From CALLPQ01 sp964392325 (GTDB taxonomy: Bacteria; Pseudomonadota; Alphaproteobacteria; Caulobacterales; Parvularculaceae): a stretch of 64,000 nucleotides of DNA. The notes under the pieces were generated by a model. It ran no database searches. It was not told the DNA's origin and worked only from the letters and a program-made list of their open reading frames with translations. Of this stretch, positions 16,399-25,679 are shown one piece after another (positions within the stretch are counted from its first letter, which is position 1; each line of letters opens with the position of its first letter). Location of the stretch: contig CAYMPJ010000001.1 in the NCBI GenBank assembly GCA_964392325.1, positions 186,001 to 250,000 of the forward strand, in the 5' to 3' direction. The translations under genes were made by a program, and so were the position numbers.

Positions 16399-17865
16399 AT
16401 GACGGGCGGGGATATTACTTTAAATCAGAAATCATCTGTGGCGCTCGCGGCTGGCTCGTGGAACCGCGCGGAAGTTATTGCTCAGCTCAGCACCGCCCTT
16501 GACCTAACCAATGGCGAAGCCACGGGACAATCCGTACGTACCTGTTGGATCGGAATGCAAATCGGCCTCGAGATTGGCCTTGATAAGCAGGCCCTCTCAG
16601 ACCTTTATTATTGCCTCTTACTAAAAGAGATTGGCGCAAGCGCCGCCTCCCCTGAAATTTATGAAACTTACCAGACCGATGATCTTGCTTTTCAACGGGA
16701 CTTTAAAACCATCGAGGAAGGTTTTCTTGGCATCGTCAATTTTCTAATCGCCAAGACCGGTATTAAAAGCGATTTGGGTCAGCGATTTAGCAAGCTCGCG
16801 AAACTATTTACGGGCGATAAAATTTTCTCGGGCGAATTTATCAGTACACGGGCCCGCCGGGGAGAAATTATTGCCAAAGACCTAGGCTTTCCCGATGGGG
16901 TTGGCGAAGCCATCGCATCTATTGAGGAACATTGGGATGGCAAAGGCTACCCCAATGGCTTGAAGGGCGACGATATTCCGTTAAATGCGCGCATTGCCTT
17001 ACTTGCCCAAATCATTGAGGCTTTCTACACCAAAGGCGACCGCAAAAGTGCTATTCAGGAAGCCTTGAATCGCTCAGGGCGATGGTTTGACCCGCGTCTT
17101 GTCTCGGCATTTATACGGGTTTCGAAGAATGTTGATTTCTGGATTAATCTTTGCTCGAAAGATTTAATCAAGCGCATTCACCTAACCGCCCCTTCTTCAC
17201 TGGAAACCCCTCTTTGTGATAACGGATTTGATAATATTGCCCGCCGCTTTGGTGAGATTGTGGATGCCAAAAGCAATTTCACCCATGGGCACAGCGCGCG
17301 CGTTGCTTATTATTCGGAATTGATGGGCAGTTATTTCGGACTAAAACAAGGAGAGCGACGCTGGTTGCGCCGCGCCGCATTGCTCCATGATCTGGGTAAA
17401 CTTGGAATCAGTAATATGATCCTCGACAAGCCTGACCAATTGAATGACGAAGAACGCGAGGCCATGCGCGTTCATGGATTAATCGCCCACCCTGCGCTGA
17501 CGACTATAGACGTGCTCAACCCCATGATTTCCCATAACGCAACTCTTGAAGGCAAAGCCATTGATCAAACGCGCCTTACCGATCGGATAATCAGGATTGC
17601 CGATGCCTTTGATGCCCTTACAACCGACCGCCCATGGCGACCGGCAATGAATGTTGAAACTGCGCTGGAGACAATCGAAAGTGAAATTGGCGAAACTGTC
17701 GACCATCAATGTGTTGCTGCATTGCAGGCAGTAATTGGCCCGCTCGAGAGTTTTCATGAACGTTTTGGCGAGATCTTTGGCCCCCTATCAAGCCAGCCCT
17801 CTCGCGAGGTCGAGATTGCGCTCTCTGTTGCCCACAAATCACGCAATATTGTCAGCGGATTATAG
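16399..17865 (+). CDS. Tandem HD-GYP-like protein with two complementary degenerate modules
   Basis: 488 aa from ATG 16399 (GGAG at 16385-16388); an upstream in-frame ATG at 16327 adds 24 residues without a ribosome site. Module 1 (about 45-240) has LLLKEIG at 73-79 where HD proteins have LLHDIG, yet retains EEHWDGKGYPNG at 176-187, the GYP signature. Module 2 (about 290-415) has a good HD motif (ALLHDLGKLG, His330-Asp331) with upstream HGHS and downstream RIADAFDALTTDRPWR. The expected HHExxDGxGYP is shrunken to SHNATLEGKA. No DNA-binding or membrane segment is visible. Cyclic di-GMP hydrolysis is possible only if the halves cooperate. Confidence 0.8.
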   Translation: MTGGDITLNQKSSVALAAGSWNRAEVIAQLSTALDLTNGEATGQSVRTCWIGMQIGLEIGLDKQALSDLYYCLLLKEIGASAASPEIYETYQTDDLAFQRDFKTIEEGFLGIVNFLIAKTGIKSDLGQRFSKLAKLFTGDKIFSGEFISTRARRGEIIAKDLGFPDGVGEAIASIEEHWDGKGYPNGLKGDDIPLNARIALLAQIIEAFYTKGDRKSAIQEALNRSGRWFDPRLVSAFIRVSKNVDFWINLCSKDLIKRIHLTAPSSLETPLCDNGFDNIARRFGEIVDAKSNFTHGHSARVAYYSELMGSYFGLKQGERRWLRRAALLHDLGKLGISNMILDKPDQLNDEEREAMRVHGLIAHPALTTIDVLNPMISHNATLEGKAIDQTRLTDRIIRIADAFDALTTDRPWRPAMNVETALETIESEIGETVDHQCVAALQAVIGPLESFHERFGEIFGPLSSQPSREVEIALSVAHKSRNIVSGL

Positions 17866-17977
17866 GCCCCTTAACGGCACAGCGAACTGGCATTCTCGCC
17901 TCACCTGATATAGGCTTCCCCCATAAATCTGGTGTCTATCCTCGATAGACCTCTTATCGAATTTGGCGGACTGTTCT

Positions 17978-20230
17978 ATGCATAAACTTACTCTATCCAC
18001 TTCAGCTACATCACAATCAAATCGCAAAGCCTTGCGCGCTAATGGCTCGAGCCCCTTGCATGCCCCAAAATTGACGGGCGTGCTCGCTATAATACTCGGC
18101 GCAGCTCTTATAAGTGCTTGCTCAAGTGAGAATGAAAATCCGGCCCCTCAAGCAGAACCGGCGAAAGAACTCAAAATGCAAAATGATAATGCTTTGCTTG
18201 CCCCCTGGACCGGGCCCTATAGCGGCGTCCCGGCATTTAACACAATGGCGCTGGACGATTTGAAGCCGGCATTAGAATTTGGCATGCAGCAAAATTTAGC
18301 TGAAATAGACGCAATTACTGCTAACAGCGAACCGGCAAGTTTCGAGAACACAATCGAGGCTTTGGAGAAAACCGGCGCTGATCTTGATCGTACCTTTACC
18401 TATTGGGGCATTTGGCGCTCCAACCTGTCTTCGCCGGAGTTCCGGGCCATTCAGGGTGAAATGGTCCCGAAGCTATCAGCGTTCAATTCCAAGGTTACGC
18501 AAAATGATGCACTGTTCCAGCGCGTGAAGGCGGTTTATGAAAGTGAGACCACAAAATCTCTGCGTCCAGATCAACAACGTCTGGTGAAGTTGACCTATGA
18601 TCGTTTTGCGCGCAATGGCGCAACATTGGGCACTGAAGAAAAAGCCCGCTACGCAGAACTTAATCAACGCCTTGCAGAGCTTCATACTAAATTCGCCAAT
18701 AACGTCCTTGCGGATGAAGAAAAATACGTCCTCTATCTAAATGAAGACCAGTTAGGCGGGCTGCCCCAATCCTATATTGCTGCTGCAGCCAGAGCCGCAA
18801 GCGAGCGCGGTAAAGAGGGAATGTATGCCGTTACCAATACCCGCTCTTCCATGTCTCCGTTTCTTACATTCTCCACAGAACGCGAGTCCCGGCGTAAAGT
18901 ATGGGAGACATATTATTCTCGCGGCGATAATGGTGATGAACATGACAACAACGCCCTTATTTCGGAAATTTTGAAATTACGTCATGAACGCGTGCAATTG
19001 CTCGGCTATGAAAATTATGCAAGCTGGAGACTTGAAAACCGGATGGCCGGAACACCGGCCCGCGCCCTGGAGCTCCTTGAGGCCGTATGGCCAGCAGCCA
19101 CCGCCCGGGTGGCCGAGGAAGTCGCCGATATGCAAGCCGTCGCCGATGCGCAAAACGATAACATTAAAATAGAGCCTTGGGATTATCGTTTCTATGCGGA
19201 AAAAGTTCGGCAGGCAAAATATAATCTCGATTCCGATGAAGTGAAACAATATTTACAACTCGATAAATTGCGCGAAGCCATGTTTTTTGTCGCTGGCGAG
19301 TTATTTAATTTTAATTTCGGTCCGGTGCCAGCCGGCTCTGTACCTGTTTTTCACGAGGATGTCGGTGTATGGGAAGTCACAGACAAAGATAGCGGCGCGC
19401 ATATTGGCTTATGGTATCTCGACCCATTTGCAAGACAGGGAAAGCGTTCGGGCGCATGGGCCACAAGCTATCGCAGTTTTGAAACCTTTAACGGAAAAAA
19501 GACAGTACTCTCATCCAATAATTCGAACTTCGTTAAAGGGGCACCAAATGAACCTGTACTGATTTCCTGGGATGATGCCAATACATTCTTCCATGAGTTT
19601 GGTCATGCCCTGCATTCATTATCTTCAAATGCTGCTTATCCAACTTTAAATGGCGGTGTGCGCGATTATACAGAGTTTCAATCACAGCTATTAGAGCGCT
19701 GGCTCTCAACGGATGAAGTCATCAACAAGTTTCTGGTACATTATGAAACCGGCGAACCTATCCCTGCAGAGCTGGTCAAAAAGATAAAAACGGCAGCAAC
19801 CTTCAATCAGGGATTTGCCACTACGGAGTATTTAGCCTCTGCCCTTGTTGATTTGCGCTATCACACTGTCGACCCTGAAGGTATTGATCCGGACAGTTTC
19901 GAACGCGAGACCCTCAATAGTCTGGGCATGCCCTCTGAAATTGTTATGCGTCATCGCTCTCCGCATTTTGGGCATATTTTTTCCGGTGAAGGCTACTCTG
20001 CGGGCTATTACGGATATATGTGGGCTGATGTCCTGACCTCTGACGCCGCCGAAGCATTCACCCAATCACCAGGTGGGTTTTATGACAAACAGGTTGCTAA
20101 AAGTCTGGTTGATAATTTGTTTGCTCCGCGCAATAGCATTGACCCGGCTGAAGCCTATCGCAATTTCCGGGGCCGTGATGCAAAAATCGGTGCATTGATG
20201 AGAGATCGCGGATTTCCAGTTAAGGAATAG
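17978..20230 (+). CDS. dcp: M3 family oligopeptidase, peptidyl-dipeptidase Dcp-like lipoprotein
   Basis: 750 aa from ATG 17978, preceded by GGCGGA; a TTG 15 bp upstream is also in frame. Residues about 32-52 form a lipoprotein signal with lipobox ISAC, so the enzyme is probably anchored to a membrane in the periplasm, whereas E. coli Dcp lacks such a signal. The zinc motif HEFGHALH has His539, Glu540 and His543, with the downstream ligand in the SPHFGHIFSGEGYSAGYYGYMW region. It would cleave dipeptides from the C-terminus of short peptides. A shared hairpin separates it from the convergent pyrimidine operon. Confidence 0.92.
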   Translation: MHKLTLSTSATSQSNRKALRANGSSPLHAPKLTGVLAIILGAALISACSSENENPAPQAEPAKELKMQNDNALLAPWTGPYSGVPAFNTMALDDLKPALEFGMQQNLAEIDAITANSEPASFENTIEALEKTGADLDRTFTYWGIWRSNLSSPEFRAIQGEMVPKLSAFNSKVTQNDALFQRVKAVYESETTKSLRPDQQRLVKLTYDRFARNGATLGTEEKARYAELNQRLAELHTKFANNVLADEEKYVLYLNEDQLGGLPQSYIAAAARAASERGKEGMYAVTNTRSSMSPFLTFSTERESRRKVWETYYSRGDNGDEHDNNALISEILKLRHERVQLLGYENYASWRLENRMAGTPARALELLEAVWPAATARVAEEVADMQAVADAQNDNIKIEPWDYRFYAEKVRQAKYNLDSDEVKQYLQLDKLREAMFFVAGELFNFNFGPVPAGSVPVFHEDVGVWEVTDKDSGAHIGLWYLDPFARQGKRSGAWATSYRSFETFNGKKTVLSSNNSNFVKGAPNEPVLISWDDANTFFHEFGHALHSLSSNAAYPTLNGGVRDYTEFQSQLLERWLSTDEVINKFLVHYETGEPIPAELVKKIKTAATFNQGFATTEYLASALVDLRYHTVDPEGIDPDSFERETLNSLGMPSEIVMRHRSPHFGHIFSGEGYSAGYYGYMWADVLTSDAAEAFTQSPGGFYDKQVAKSLVDNLFAPRNSIDPAEAYRNFRGRDAKIGALMRDRGFPVKE

Positions 20231-20240
20231 CCAGAGCAGC

Positions 20241-20267
20241 AAGCCGGACAAAATTAAAGTCCGGCTT
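20241..20267. terminator. Shared hairpin between dcp and the pyrimidine operon
   Basis: Perfect 9-bp stem AAGCCGGAC (20241-20249) / GTCCGGCTT (20259-20267) with a 9-nt AT-rich loop, between two convergent genes. Neither side has a strong T-run, so termination strength is uncertain. Confidence 0.6.
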
Positions 20268-20278
20268 CGCACAGCTTG

Positions 20279-21703
20279 CTAGTTTTTTGCACTTAGCTGT
20301 TTGCGATTCAAAGCTTCAAACATGGGATGGAAAGCCGGGCGTTTAATATAACGCCCCTTTCCTTTTTGTGCCCGTAGCTCGCCATTTGCGTAGGCGACAA
20401 CGCCTTGACTAATTGTATGCGATGCAAGTCCGGTGACCTCCATCCCTTCAAAAATATTAAAATCAATATTTTGATGATGGGTCTTTTTCGAGATTGTTTT
20501 TGTAGCCGTCGGATCCCACACCACAATATCTGCATCAGCGCCCACGCGCACCGCACCTTTACGAGGATAGATATTGAATATTTTTGCGGTGTTAGTGGAT
20601 GTCACCGAAACGAATTCTTCTTCTGTCAAGCGACCCGTACGCACGCCGCTGGTCCACAGGACACTCAACCGATCCTCAACACCGGCGGTTCCATTAGGTA
20701 TTTGCGTAAAATCATCTTTACCCATTGCTTTTTGGTCATGACAAAAACAACAATGGTCCGTAGCTGTTGTTTGCAAGGTTCCAGATTGCAACCCTTTCCA
20801 CAATGCATCTTGATGCTCTTTAGGCCGAAAAGGAGGCGACATCACATGAGCGGCAGCAAAACCCCAATCGGGATTTTCATAAACACTATCATCTATCAAT
20901 AAATGGCCCGCAAGCACTTCGCCAAAAACCCGGCTACCCTCTGCTTGCGCCGCTGCAATATGTCCAAGCGCCTCTTTTGTCGAGACATGAACCAGATAAA
21001 CCGGTACGCCAATAACTTCGGCAAATTTAATGACGCGGTGCGCCGCCTCCCCTTCCACTTTTGGTGGCCGTGACATTGGATGTCCCTCGGGTCCCGTGAT
21101 CCCGCGCTCCAACATTTCTTTTTGCAATTGAAATACAAGCTCGCCATTTTCAGCATGGACAGTCGTAATTGCACCAAGCTCCAATGCGCGTTTAAAACTG
21201 TGATAAATCGTTTCATCGGTGGCCATGATCGCATCTTTATAGGCCATAAAATGTTTAAAGCTGTTTATCCCCTCTTCTTCCACGAGGGTTTTCATATCGG
21301 CCTTTACGCTATCGTCCCACCACGTAATTGCCACATGAAAACTATAGTCAGCTGCAGATTTTTCCGCCCAGCCACGCCATGTTTTATACGCTTCCATAAT
21401 GGACTCTTGCGGGCCGGGGATCACAAAATCAATAATCATGGTTGTCCCGCCACCAAGCCCCGCAGCCGTACCAGTGAAAAAATCCTCTGAGGCCACCGTT
21501 CCCATAAAGGGAAGTTGCATGTGGGTGTGAGGATCAATTCCGCCGGGCATGACATATTGATCATGAGCATCGACTATTTCAGCAGATGCGGGGACTTCCA
21601 AATTAGTACCGACAGCAATGATTTTACCGTTTTCGCAATAGACATCCGCGCGTTCGCGGCCATCTGCATTTATAACAGTACCGCCTTTAATCAATAGGGA
21701 CAT
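20279..21703 (-). CDS. Dihydropyrimidinase
   Basis: 474 aa cyclic amidohydrolase that opens 5,6-dihydrouracil or dihydrothymine to N-carbamoyl-beta-alanine or N-carbamoyl-beta-aminoisobutyrate. Binuclear metal motif DPHTHMQ with His59 and His61; the carboxylated-lysine segment is NSFKHFMAYK (about 148-156). TTVHAENGE and YLVHVSTKEA supply further ligands, and ATDHCCFCHDQK is a typical dihydropyrimidinase signature. Last gene of the pre operon, 21 bp after the NCS1 permease, with GGAG before the ATG. Hydantoinase side activity is likely, but the neighbours fix the pyrimidine role. Confidence 0.94.
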   Translation of the reverse strand: MSLLIKGGTVINADGRERADVYCENGKIIAVGTNLEVPASAEIVDAHDQYVMPGGIDPHTHMQLPFMGTVASEDFFTGTAAGLGGGTTMIIDFVIPGPQESIMEAYKTWRGWAEKSAADYSFHVAITWWDDSVKADMKTLVEEEGINSFKHFMAYKDAIMATDETIYHSFKRALELGAITTVHAENGELVFQLQKEMLERGITGPEGHPMSRPPKVEGEAAHRVIKFAEVIGVPVYLVHVSTKEALGHIAAAQAEGSRVFGEVLAGHLLIDDSVYENPDWGFAAAHVMSPPFRPKEHQDALWKGLQSGTLQTTATDHCCFCHDQKAMGKDDFTQIPNGTAGVEDRLSVLWTSGVRTGRLTEEEFVSVTSTNTAKIFNIYPRKGAVRVGADADIVVWDPTATKTISKKTHHQNIDFNIFEGMEVTGLASHTISQGVVAYANGELRAQKGKGRYIKRPAFHPMFEALNRKQLSAKN

Positions 21704-21724
21704 AGGAATTTCTCCTTATTCGAA

Positions 21725-23197
21725 TTAAATTTTATTCGCGAGTAACCGATAGATCAATGCCGCAATAATAAAACCCACAAACCACGCATAAGTGTAGAGA
21801 GTGACAAAGAAAGGCCCAACATTTTGCAAGGCTCCCGCGGCATTTAAAAAGCCCGGCAAATTGGGAAGCACACCCAGACCAAAAGCAATCAGACCCGCCC
21901 GGTTCCAGCCATTACTGGCCTTATAAATTCCGGTGGACTGAAACAAAGCGTCCACATCAAGTTTTGTTTTCCGGATTAAAAAATAATCAGCCATGAGAAT
22001 ACCGGCAATGGGCCCAAGCAATGCCGAATAACCAACCAGCCATGTAAAGATAAACGCACCGGCATCTTCAACCAGACGCCAAGGGAAAATTGCAACACCG
22101 ATAGCGGCCGTAATATAGCCGCCCATCTTGAATGAAATCCTTGACGGCGCGAGATTGGAAAACCCGTAAGCAGGAGCCACCACATTAGCAGCAATATTTG
22201 TTGTAAGGCTGGCCACAATAAGCGCCGCTAACGCAACGACAATCCCGGCGCCGCCCATTCGCGCAGCAATATCAACCGGGTTCCATATGGCTTCACCATA
22301 TATAACGATTGTCGCAGACGTAACCGCAACTGAGACAAAGGCAAATAACGCCATCGGGAGCGGCAAGCCAATTGCCTGCCCCAGGATTTGGGAGCGCTGA
22401 TCCTTAGCGAAACGCGTAAAATCAGGAATATTAAGAGCCATGGTTGCCCAAAAACCAACCATACCAGTTAGAGAGATAAAAAACGTTCCCCAGAATTGCC
22501 CTTCTTTTGGCCTGCCCACCTCAAACTGCGATGGCGCCGAGAGCATTTGCCCAAAGCCTCCAGCTGTTAGATAAGCCCAAATGAGGAGCGCCAATGCCAT
22601 TGCCAATAAAAACGGGGCTGCTAACACTTCCAGCCATTTAATCGAATCTGTCCCCTTACGGATAAAATAAAGATGCATGATCCAAAATATAAAGAATGCG
22701 AGCAATTGGGCAAAATTAATGCCCAGAATCGGGAGATCACCACTTACAAATGCATCATTTGAGAGAGTATTTGCGATCACATAAATCGCCGAGCCTCCCA
22801 CCCACGTATTAATTCCAAACCAGCCACACGCAACAAGGGCGCGGGCAATCGCTGGAATCTTCGCACCATGATGACCAAATGATGATCTTAACAAAACCGG
22901 AAACGGTATTCCGTATTTAGCGCCCATATGGCCAACGCCAATCATCGGTCCGAGAATAAAAATATTACCAAGAAGCACGGTAAAAACAGCTTGAGACCAA
23001 TTCATTCCAGTCGCAATTAATCCGCCTGCCAAAAGATAGGTTGGCACACATGCCACCATCGCAACCCACAGCGCAGCAAAAGCTTTAACATCCCATGTGC
23101 GTTGATCCGTGCGCACCGGTGCCAAGTCTTCATTCCATAATCCTGCCTCATATCCTGGTGGCACTTGAACCTGATGCTGGCTTGAAGATGTATTCAT
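21725..23197 (-). CDS. NCS1 family nucleobase:cation symporter
   Basis: 490 aa membrane transporter with about 12 helices, a cytoplasmic N-terminus carrying NEDLAPVRTDQRTW (the LaPv..R.W motif of NCS1 permeases), and NIPDFTRFAKDQRSQ after helix 6. The family imports uracil, allantoin, hydantoins, cytosine or thiamine with Na+ or H+. Its place between the ureidopropionase (27 bp) and dihydropyrimidinase (21 bp) genes makes uracil/thymine or dihydropyrimidine the most likely substrate. Substrate choice is inferred from context, not from residues. Confidence 0.9.
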   Translation of the reverse strand: MNTSSSQHQVQVPPGYEAGLWNEDLAPVRTDQRTWDVKAFAALWVAMVACVPTYLLAGGLIATGMNWSQAVFTVLLGNIFILGPMIGVGHMGAKYGIPFPVLLRSSFGHHGAKIPAIARALVACGWFGINTWVGGSAIYVIANTLSNDAFVSGDLPILGINFAQLLAFFIFWIMHLYFIRKGTDSIKWLEVLAAPFLLAMALALLIWAYLTAGGFGQMLSAPSQFEVGRPKEGQFWGTFFISLTGMVGFWATMALNIPDFTRFAKDQRSQILGQAIGLPLPMALFAFVSVAVTSATIVIYGEAIWNPVDIAARMGGAGIVVALAALIVASLTTNIAANVVAPAYGFSNLAPSRISFKMGGYITAAIGVAIFPWRLVEDAGAFIFTWLVGYSALLGPIAGILMADYFLIRKTKLDVDALFQSTGIYKASNGWNRAGLIAFGLGVLPNLPGFLNAAGALQNVGPFFVTLYTYAWFVGFIIAALIYRLLANKI

Positions 23198-23224
23198 GGA
23201 TTTTCTTTCACGAAAAACGTTATT

Positions 23225-24094
23225 TTATTCAACCGTCGTTAATGGACCATAGGTCTCTGGGCGTCGATCACGGAAAAACTGCCAAGTATCGCGCACCTTG
23301 CGTACAAGTTCCATATCCATATCGTGGATAATCAATTCATCTTTATCGCGGCTCGCTTCTTTTTCTATTTCCCCGCGCGGATTAACAAAATAGCTCTGCC
23401 CATAAAATTCGCCGATTGACCAAGGCTCTTCAACACCGATGCGATTAATAGCGCCGATCCAACATCCATTCGCGACCGCAGCGGCTGGTTGTTCAAGTTT
23501 CCATAAATATTCAGAAAGCCCCGCAACCGTTGCCGATGGGTTAACGATATATTCAGCGCCATTGAGCGCAAGCGCACGCCAGCCTTCCGGGAAATGACGG
23601 TCATAACAAATATAAACGCCAAGCTTGCAATAAGCGGTTTGAAAAACCGGCCAGTTTGATGCACCGGGTTTGAAGAAAAACTTTTCCCAGAAGCCGGCAA
23701 CTTGCGGAATATGGGTTTTACGATATTTCCCAAGATAGCTGCCATCAGCGTCAATCACTGCCGCTGTATTATAATAAATGCCGGTAACTTCTGTTGCTTC
23801 ATAAATTGGCACAACGATTACCATTTTGTATTTTTTAGCGTAATCCTGCATCAACCGCGTTGTGGGTCCATCAGGGATATGCTCAGCAGCAGCATACCAT
23901 TTGGAATCCTGACTTGGACAAAAATAGGGCTGCGTGAAGACTTCCTGAAAAGAGAGAACTTGCACGCCTTGTTTGCCCGCCTCATCAATCATGACCAAAT
24001 GCGCTTCTATCATCGCCTTGGTGATATTTTCCGGTGTATCCTCGGTGGAGCCTTTTAACGCCATTTGAATGAGGCCGCCGCGTAATTTTGTCAT
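23225..24094 (-). CDS. Beta-ureidopropionase, nitrilase-superfamily type
   Basis: 289 aa. Carries the nitrilase triad: Glu51 (SFQEVFTQPYF), Lys126 (KYRKTHIP) and Cys163 (ICYDRHFPEGW). Hydrolyses N-carbamoyl-beta-alanine or N-carbamoyl-beta-aminoisobutyrate to the beta-amino acid, CO2 and ammonia. The fold is that of eukaryotic UPB1 and of N-carbamoylputrescine amidase, not the M20 metallopeptidase fold used by many bacterial PydC/HyuC enzymes. Sits 31 bp after the semialdehyde dehydrogenase and 27 bp before the permease in the same operon. Substrate assignment follows from context. Confidence 0.9.
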   Translation of the reverse strand: MTKLRGGLIQMALKGSTEDTPENITKAMIEAHLVMIDEAGKQGVQVLSFQEVFTQPYFCPSQDSKWYAAAEHIPDGPTTRLMQDYAKKYKMVIVVPIYEATEVTGIYYNTAAVIDADGSYLGKYRKTHIPQVAGFWEKFFFKPGASNWPVFQTAYCKLGVYICYDRHFPEGWRALALNGAEYIVNPSATVAGLSEYLWKLEQPAAAVANGCWIGAINRIGVEEPWSIGEFYGQSYFVNPRGEIEKEASRDKDELIIHDMDMELVRKVRDTWQFFRDRRPETYGPLTTVE

Positions 24095-24125
24095 TGTCCC
24101 TATCCTGATTGCTTGATCTTATCCA

Positions 24126-25616
24126 TCAACTCATGGATGGAAATTTAAATTCTGCACCGGAGCGAATGCCTGTTGGCCAGCGCGTTGTGACTGTCTTTAG
24201 TCTTGTATAAAAATGAATCGCTTCTGTTCCATACATACCATGACTACCAAAAATTGAACGCTTCCACCCGCCAAAACTGTGATATCCAACCGGAACCGGA
24301 ATGGGGACATTCACACCAACCATGCCGACCTCGATACGCGAGGCGAAATCACGCGCTGCATCACCGTCGCGGGTAAAAATGGAAGTTCCATTGGCATACG
24401 GATTATTATTGATATATCCTACCGCTTCTTCATAATTTGCAGCCCGTGCAATAGAGAGAACCGGTCCGAATATTTCCTCATCGTAGACCTTCATGCCCGG
24501 CTTAACATGGTCGATTAACGAGCCCCCCATCCAAAACCCACCTTCCAGGCCCTGCATTTCCAAATCACGACCATCAACGACCAATTGCGCGCCCTCTTCT
24601 GCGCCGCTCGCAACCAAACCCGCAACCCGGTCGCGATGGGCCTTGGTAATCAATGGCCCCATATCTGCATCTTTATCAGTAGATGGCCCGATTTTCATAT
24701 CCCGCACTCTTGGTGCAAGTTTTGAAACCAATGCATCTGCGGTTTCATCGCCAACCGGTACCGCCACGGAAATAGCCATACAACGCTCACCAGCAGACCC
24801 GAAACCTGCTCCAAGTAAGGCATCGGCGGCTTGATCCAGATCAGCATCGGGCAAGACAATCATATGATTTTTTGCACCGCCCAAGGCCTGAACCCGCTTT
24901 CCTGCTGCGCACCCCCGCGTATATACATGTTCTGCAATCGGCGTTGATCCGACAAAACTAACCGCTGCGATCCCGCGATTATCAAGAATTGCATTAACAG
25001 CTTCTGGTCCACCATGAACAACATTCAATACACCGTCCGGAACCCCGGCTTGCGTAAAAATTTCGTGGATCAAATTAGCCGTCGAAGGATCACGCTCCGA
25101 GGGTTTTAGAATAAAGGCATTCCCGCAAACCAGAGCCATGGGGATTAACCAGACAGGCACCATAAAGGGAAAATTAAAGGGCGTTATCCCGGCAACAACC
25201 CCCACTGGCTCACGTTCAGAATAAGTATCAACCCCGTTGGCCACTGCACGGGAAAAACTTCCTTTCAAAAGATGGGGAGCGCCGGTTGAAAAATCAACAA
25301 CTTCCAAACCGCGCGCCACCTCCCCTAGTGCATCACCATGTGTTTTCCCATGCTCTGCGCTAATCGTTTTGGCAATTTCCTCTGCACGCTGATTCATTAT
25401 TTCACGCACACGAAACATGATTTCAGCGCGTTTTACTGGCGGCGTTGCCGCCCAACCGATTTGCGCCTCCTTTGCAGAATTAACTGCCAGCTGCACATGC
25501 TCAGCCCCTGCCAAACACACATCACTTGTGTGCTCTCCAGTAGCTGGATTAAAAATCTGTCCCGTCGGCTCAGAGCTTGTTTTTTGACCTGCGATTATAT
25601 GCTCAATTAGCGCCAT
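24126..25616 (-). CDS. mmsA: CoA-acylating methylmalonate/malonate-semialdehyde dehydrogenase
   Basis: 496 aa aldehyde dehydrogenase of the MmsA branch. Catalytic Cys279 lies in GAGFGSAGERCMAIS; the NAD site includes PFNFPFMVPVWLIPMAL and FVGSTPIAEHVY. The C-terminus FYTRLKTVTTRWP is diagnostic of MmsA. It converts methylmalonate semialdehyde to propionyl-CoA and malonate semialdehyde to acetyl-CoA with NAD+ and CoA, releasing CO2. In valine or inositol loci it has the same role; here, inside the pre operon, it would finish thymine and uracil breakdown. GGAG lies before the ATG. Confidence 0.95.
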   Translation of the reverse strand: MALIEHIIAGQKTSSEPTGQIFNPATGEHTSDVCLAGAEHVQLAVNSAKEAQIGWAATPPVKRAEIMFRVREIMNQRAEEIAKTISAEHGKTHGDALGEVARGLEVVDFSTGAPHLLKGSFSRAVANGVDTYSEREPVGVVAGITPFNFPFMVPVWLIPMALVCGNAFILKPSERDPSTANLIHEIFTQAGVPDGVLNVVHGGPEAVNAILDNRGIAAVSFVGSTPIAEHVYTRGCAAGKRVQALGGAKNHMIVLPDADLDQAADALLGAGFGSAGERCMAISVAVPVGDETADALVSKLAPRVRDMKIGPSTDKDADMGPLITKAHRDRVAGLVASGAEEGAQLVVDGRDLEMQGLEGGFWMGGSLIDHVKPGMKVYDEEIFGPVLSIARAANYEEAVGYINNNPYANGTSIFTRDGDAARDFASRIEVGMVGVNVPIPVPVGYHSFGGWKRSIFGSHGMYGTEAIHFYTRLKTVTTRWPTGIRSGAEFKFPSMS

Positions 25617-25679
25617 TAATTATCTCCAATAAATAAACCAACATACTAAACTCAACTCTCAAAACGCAAAGTTGGCAAC

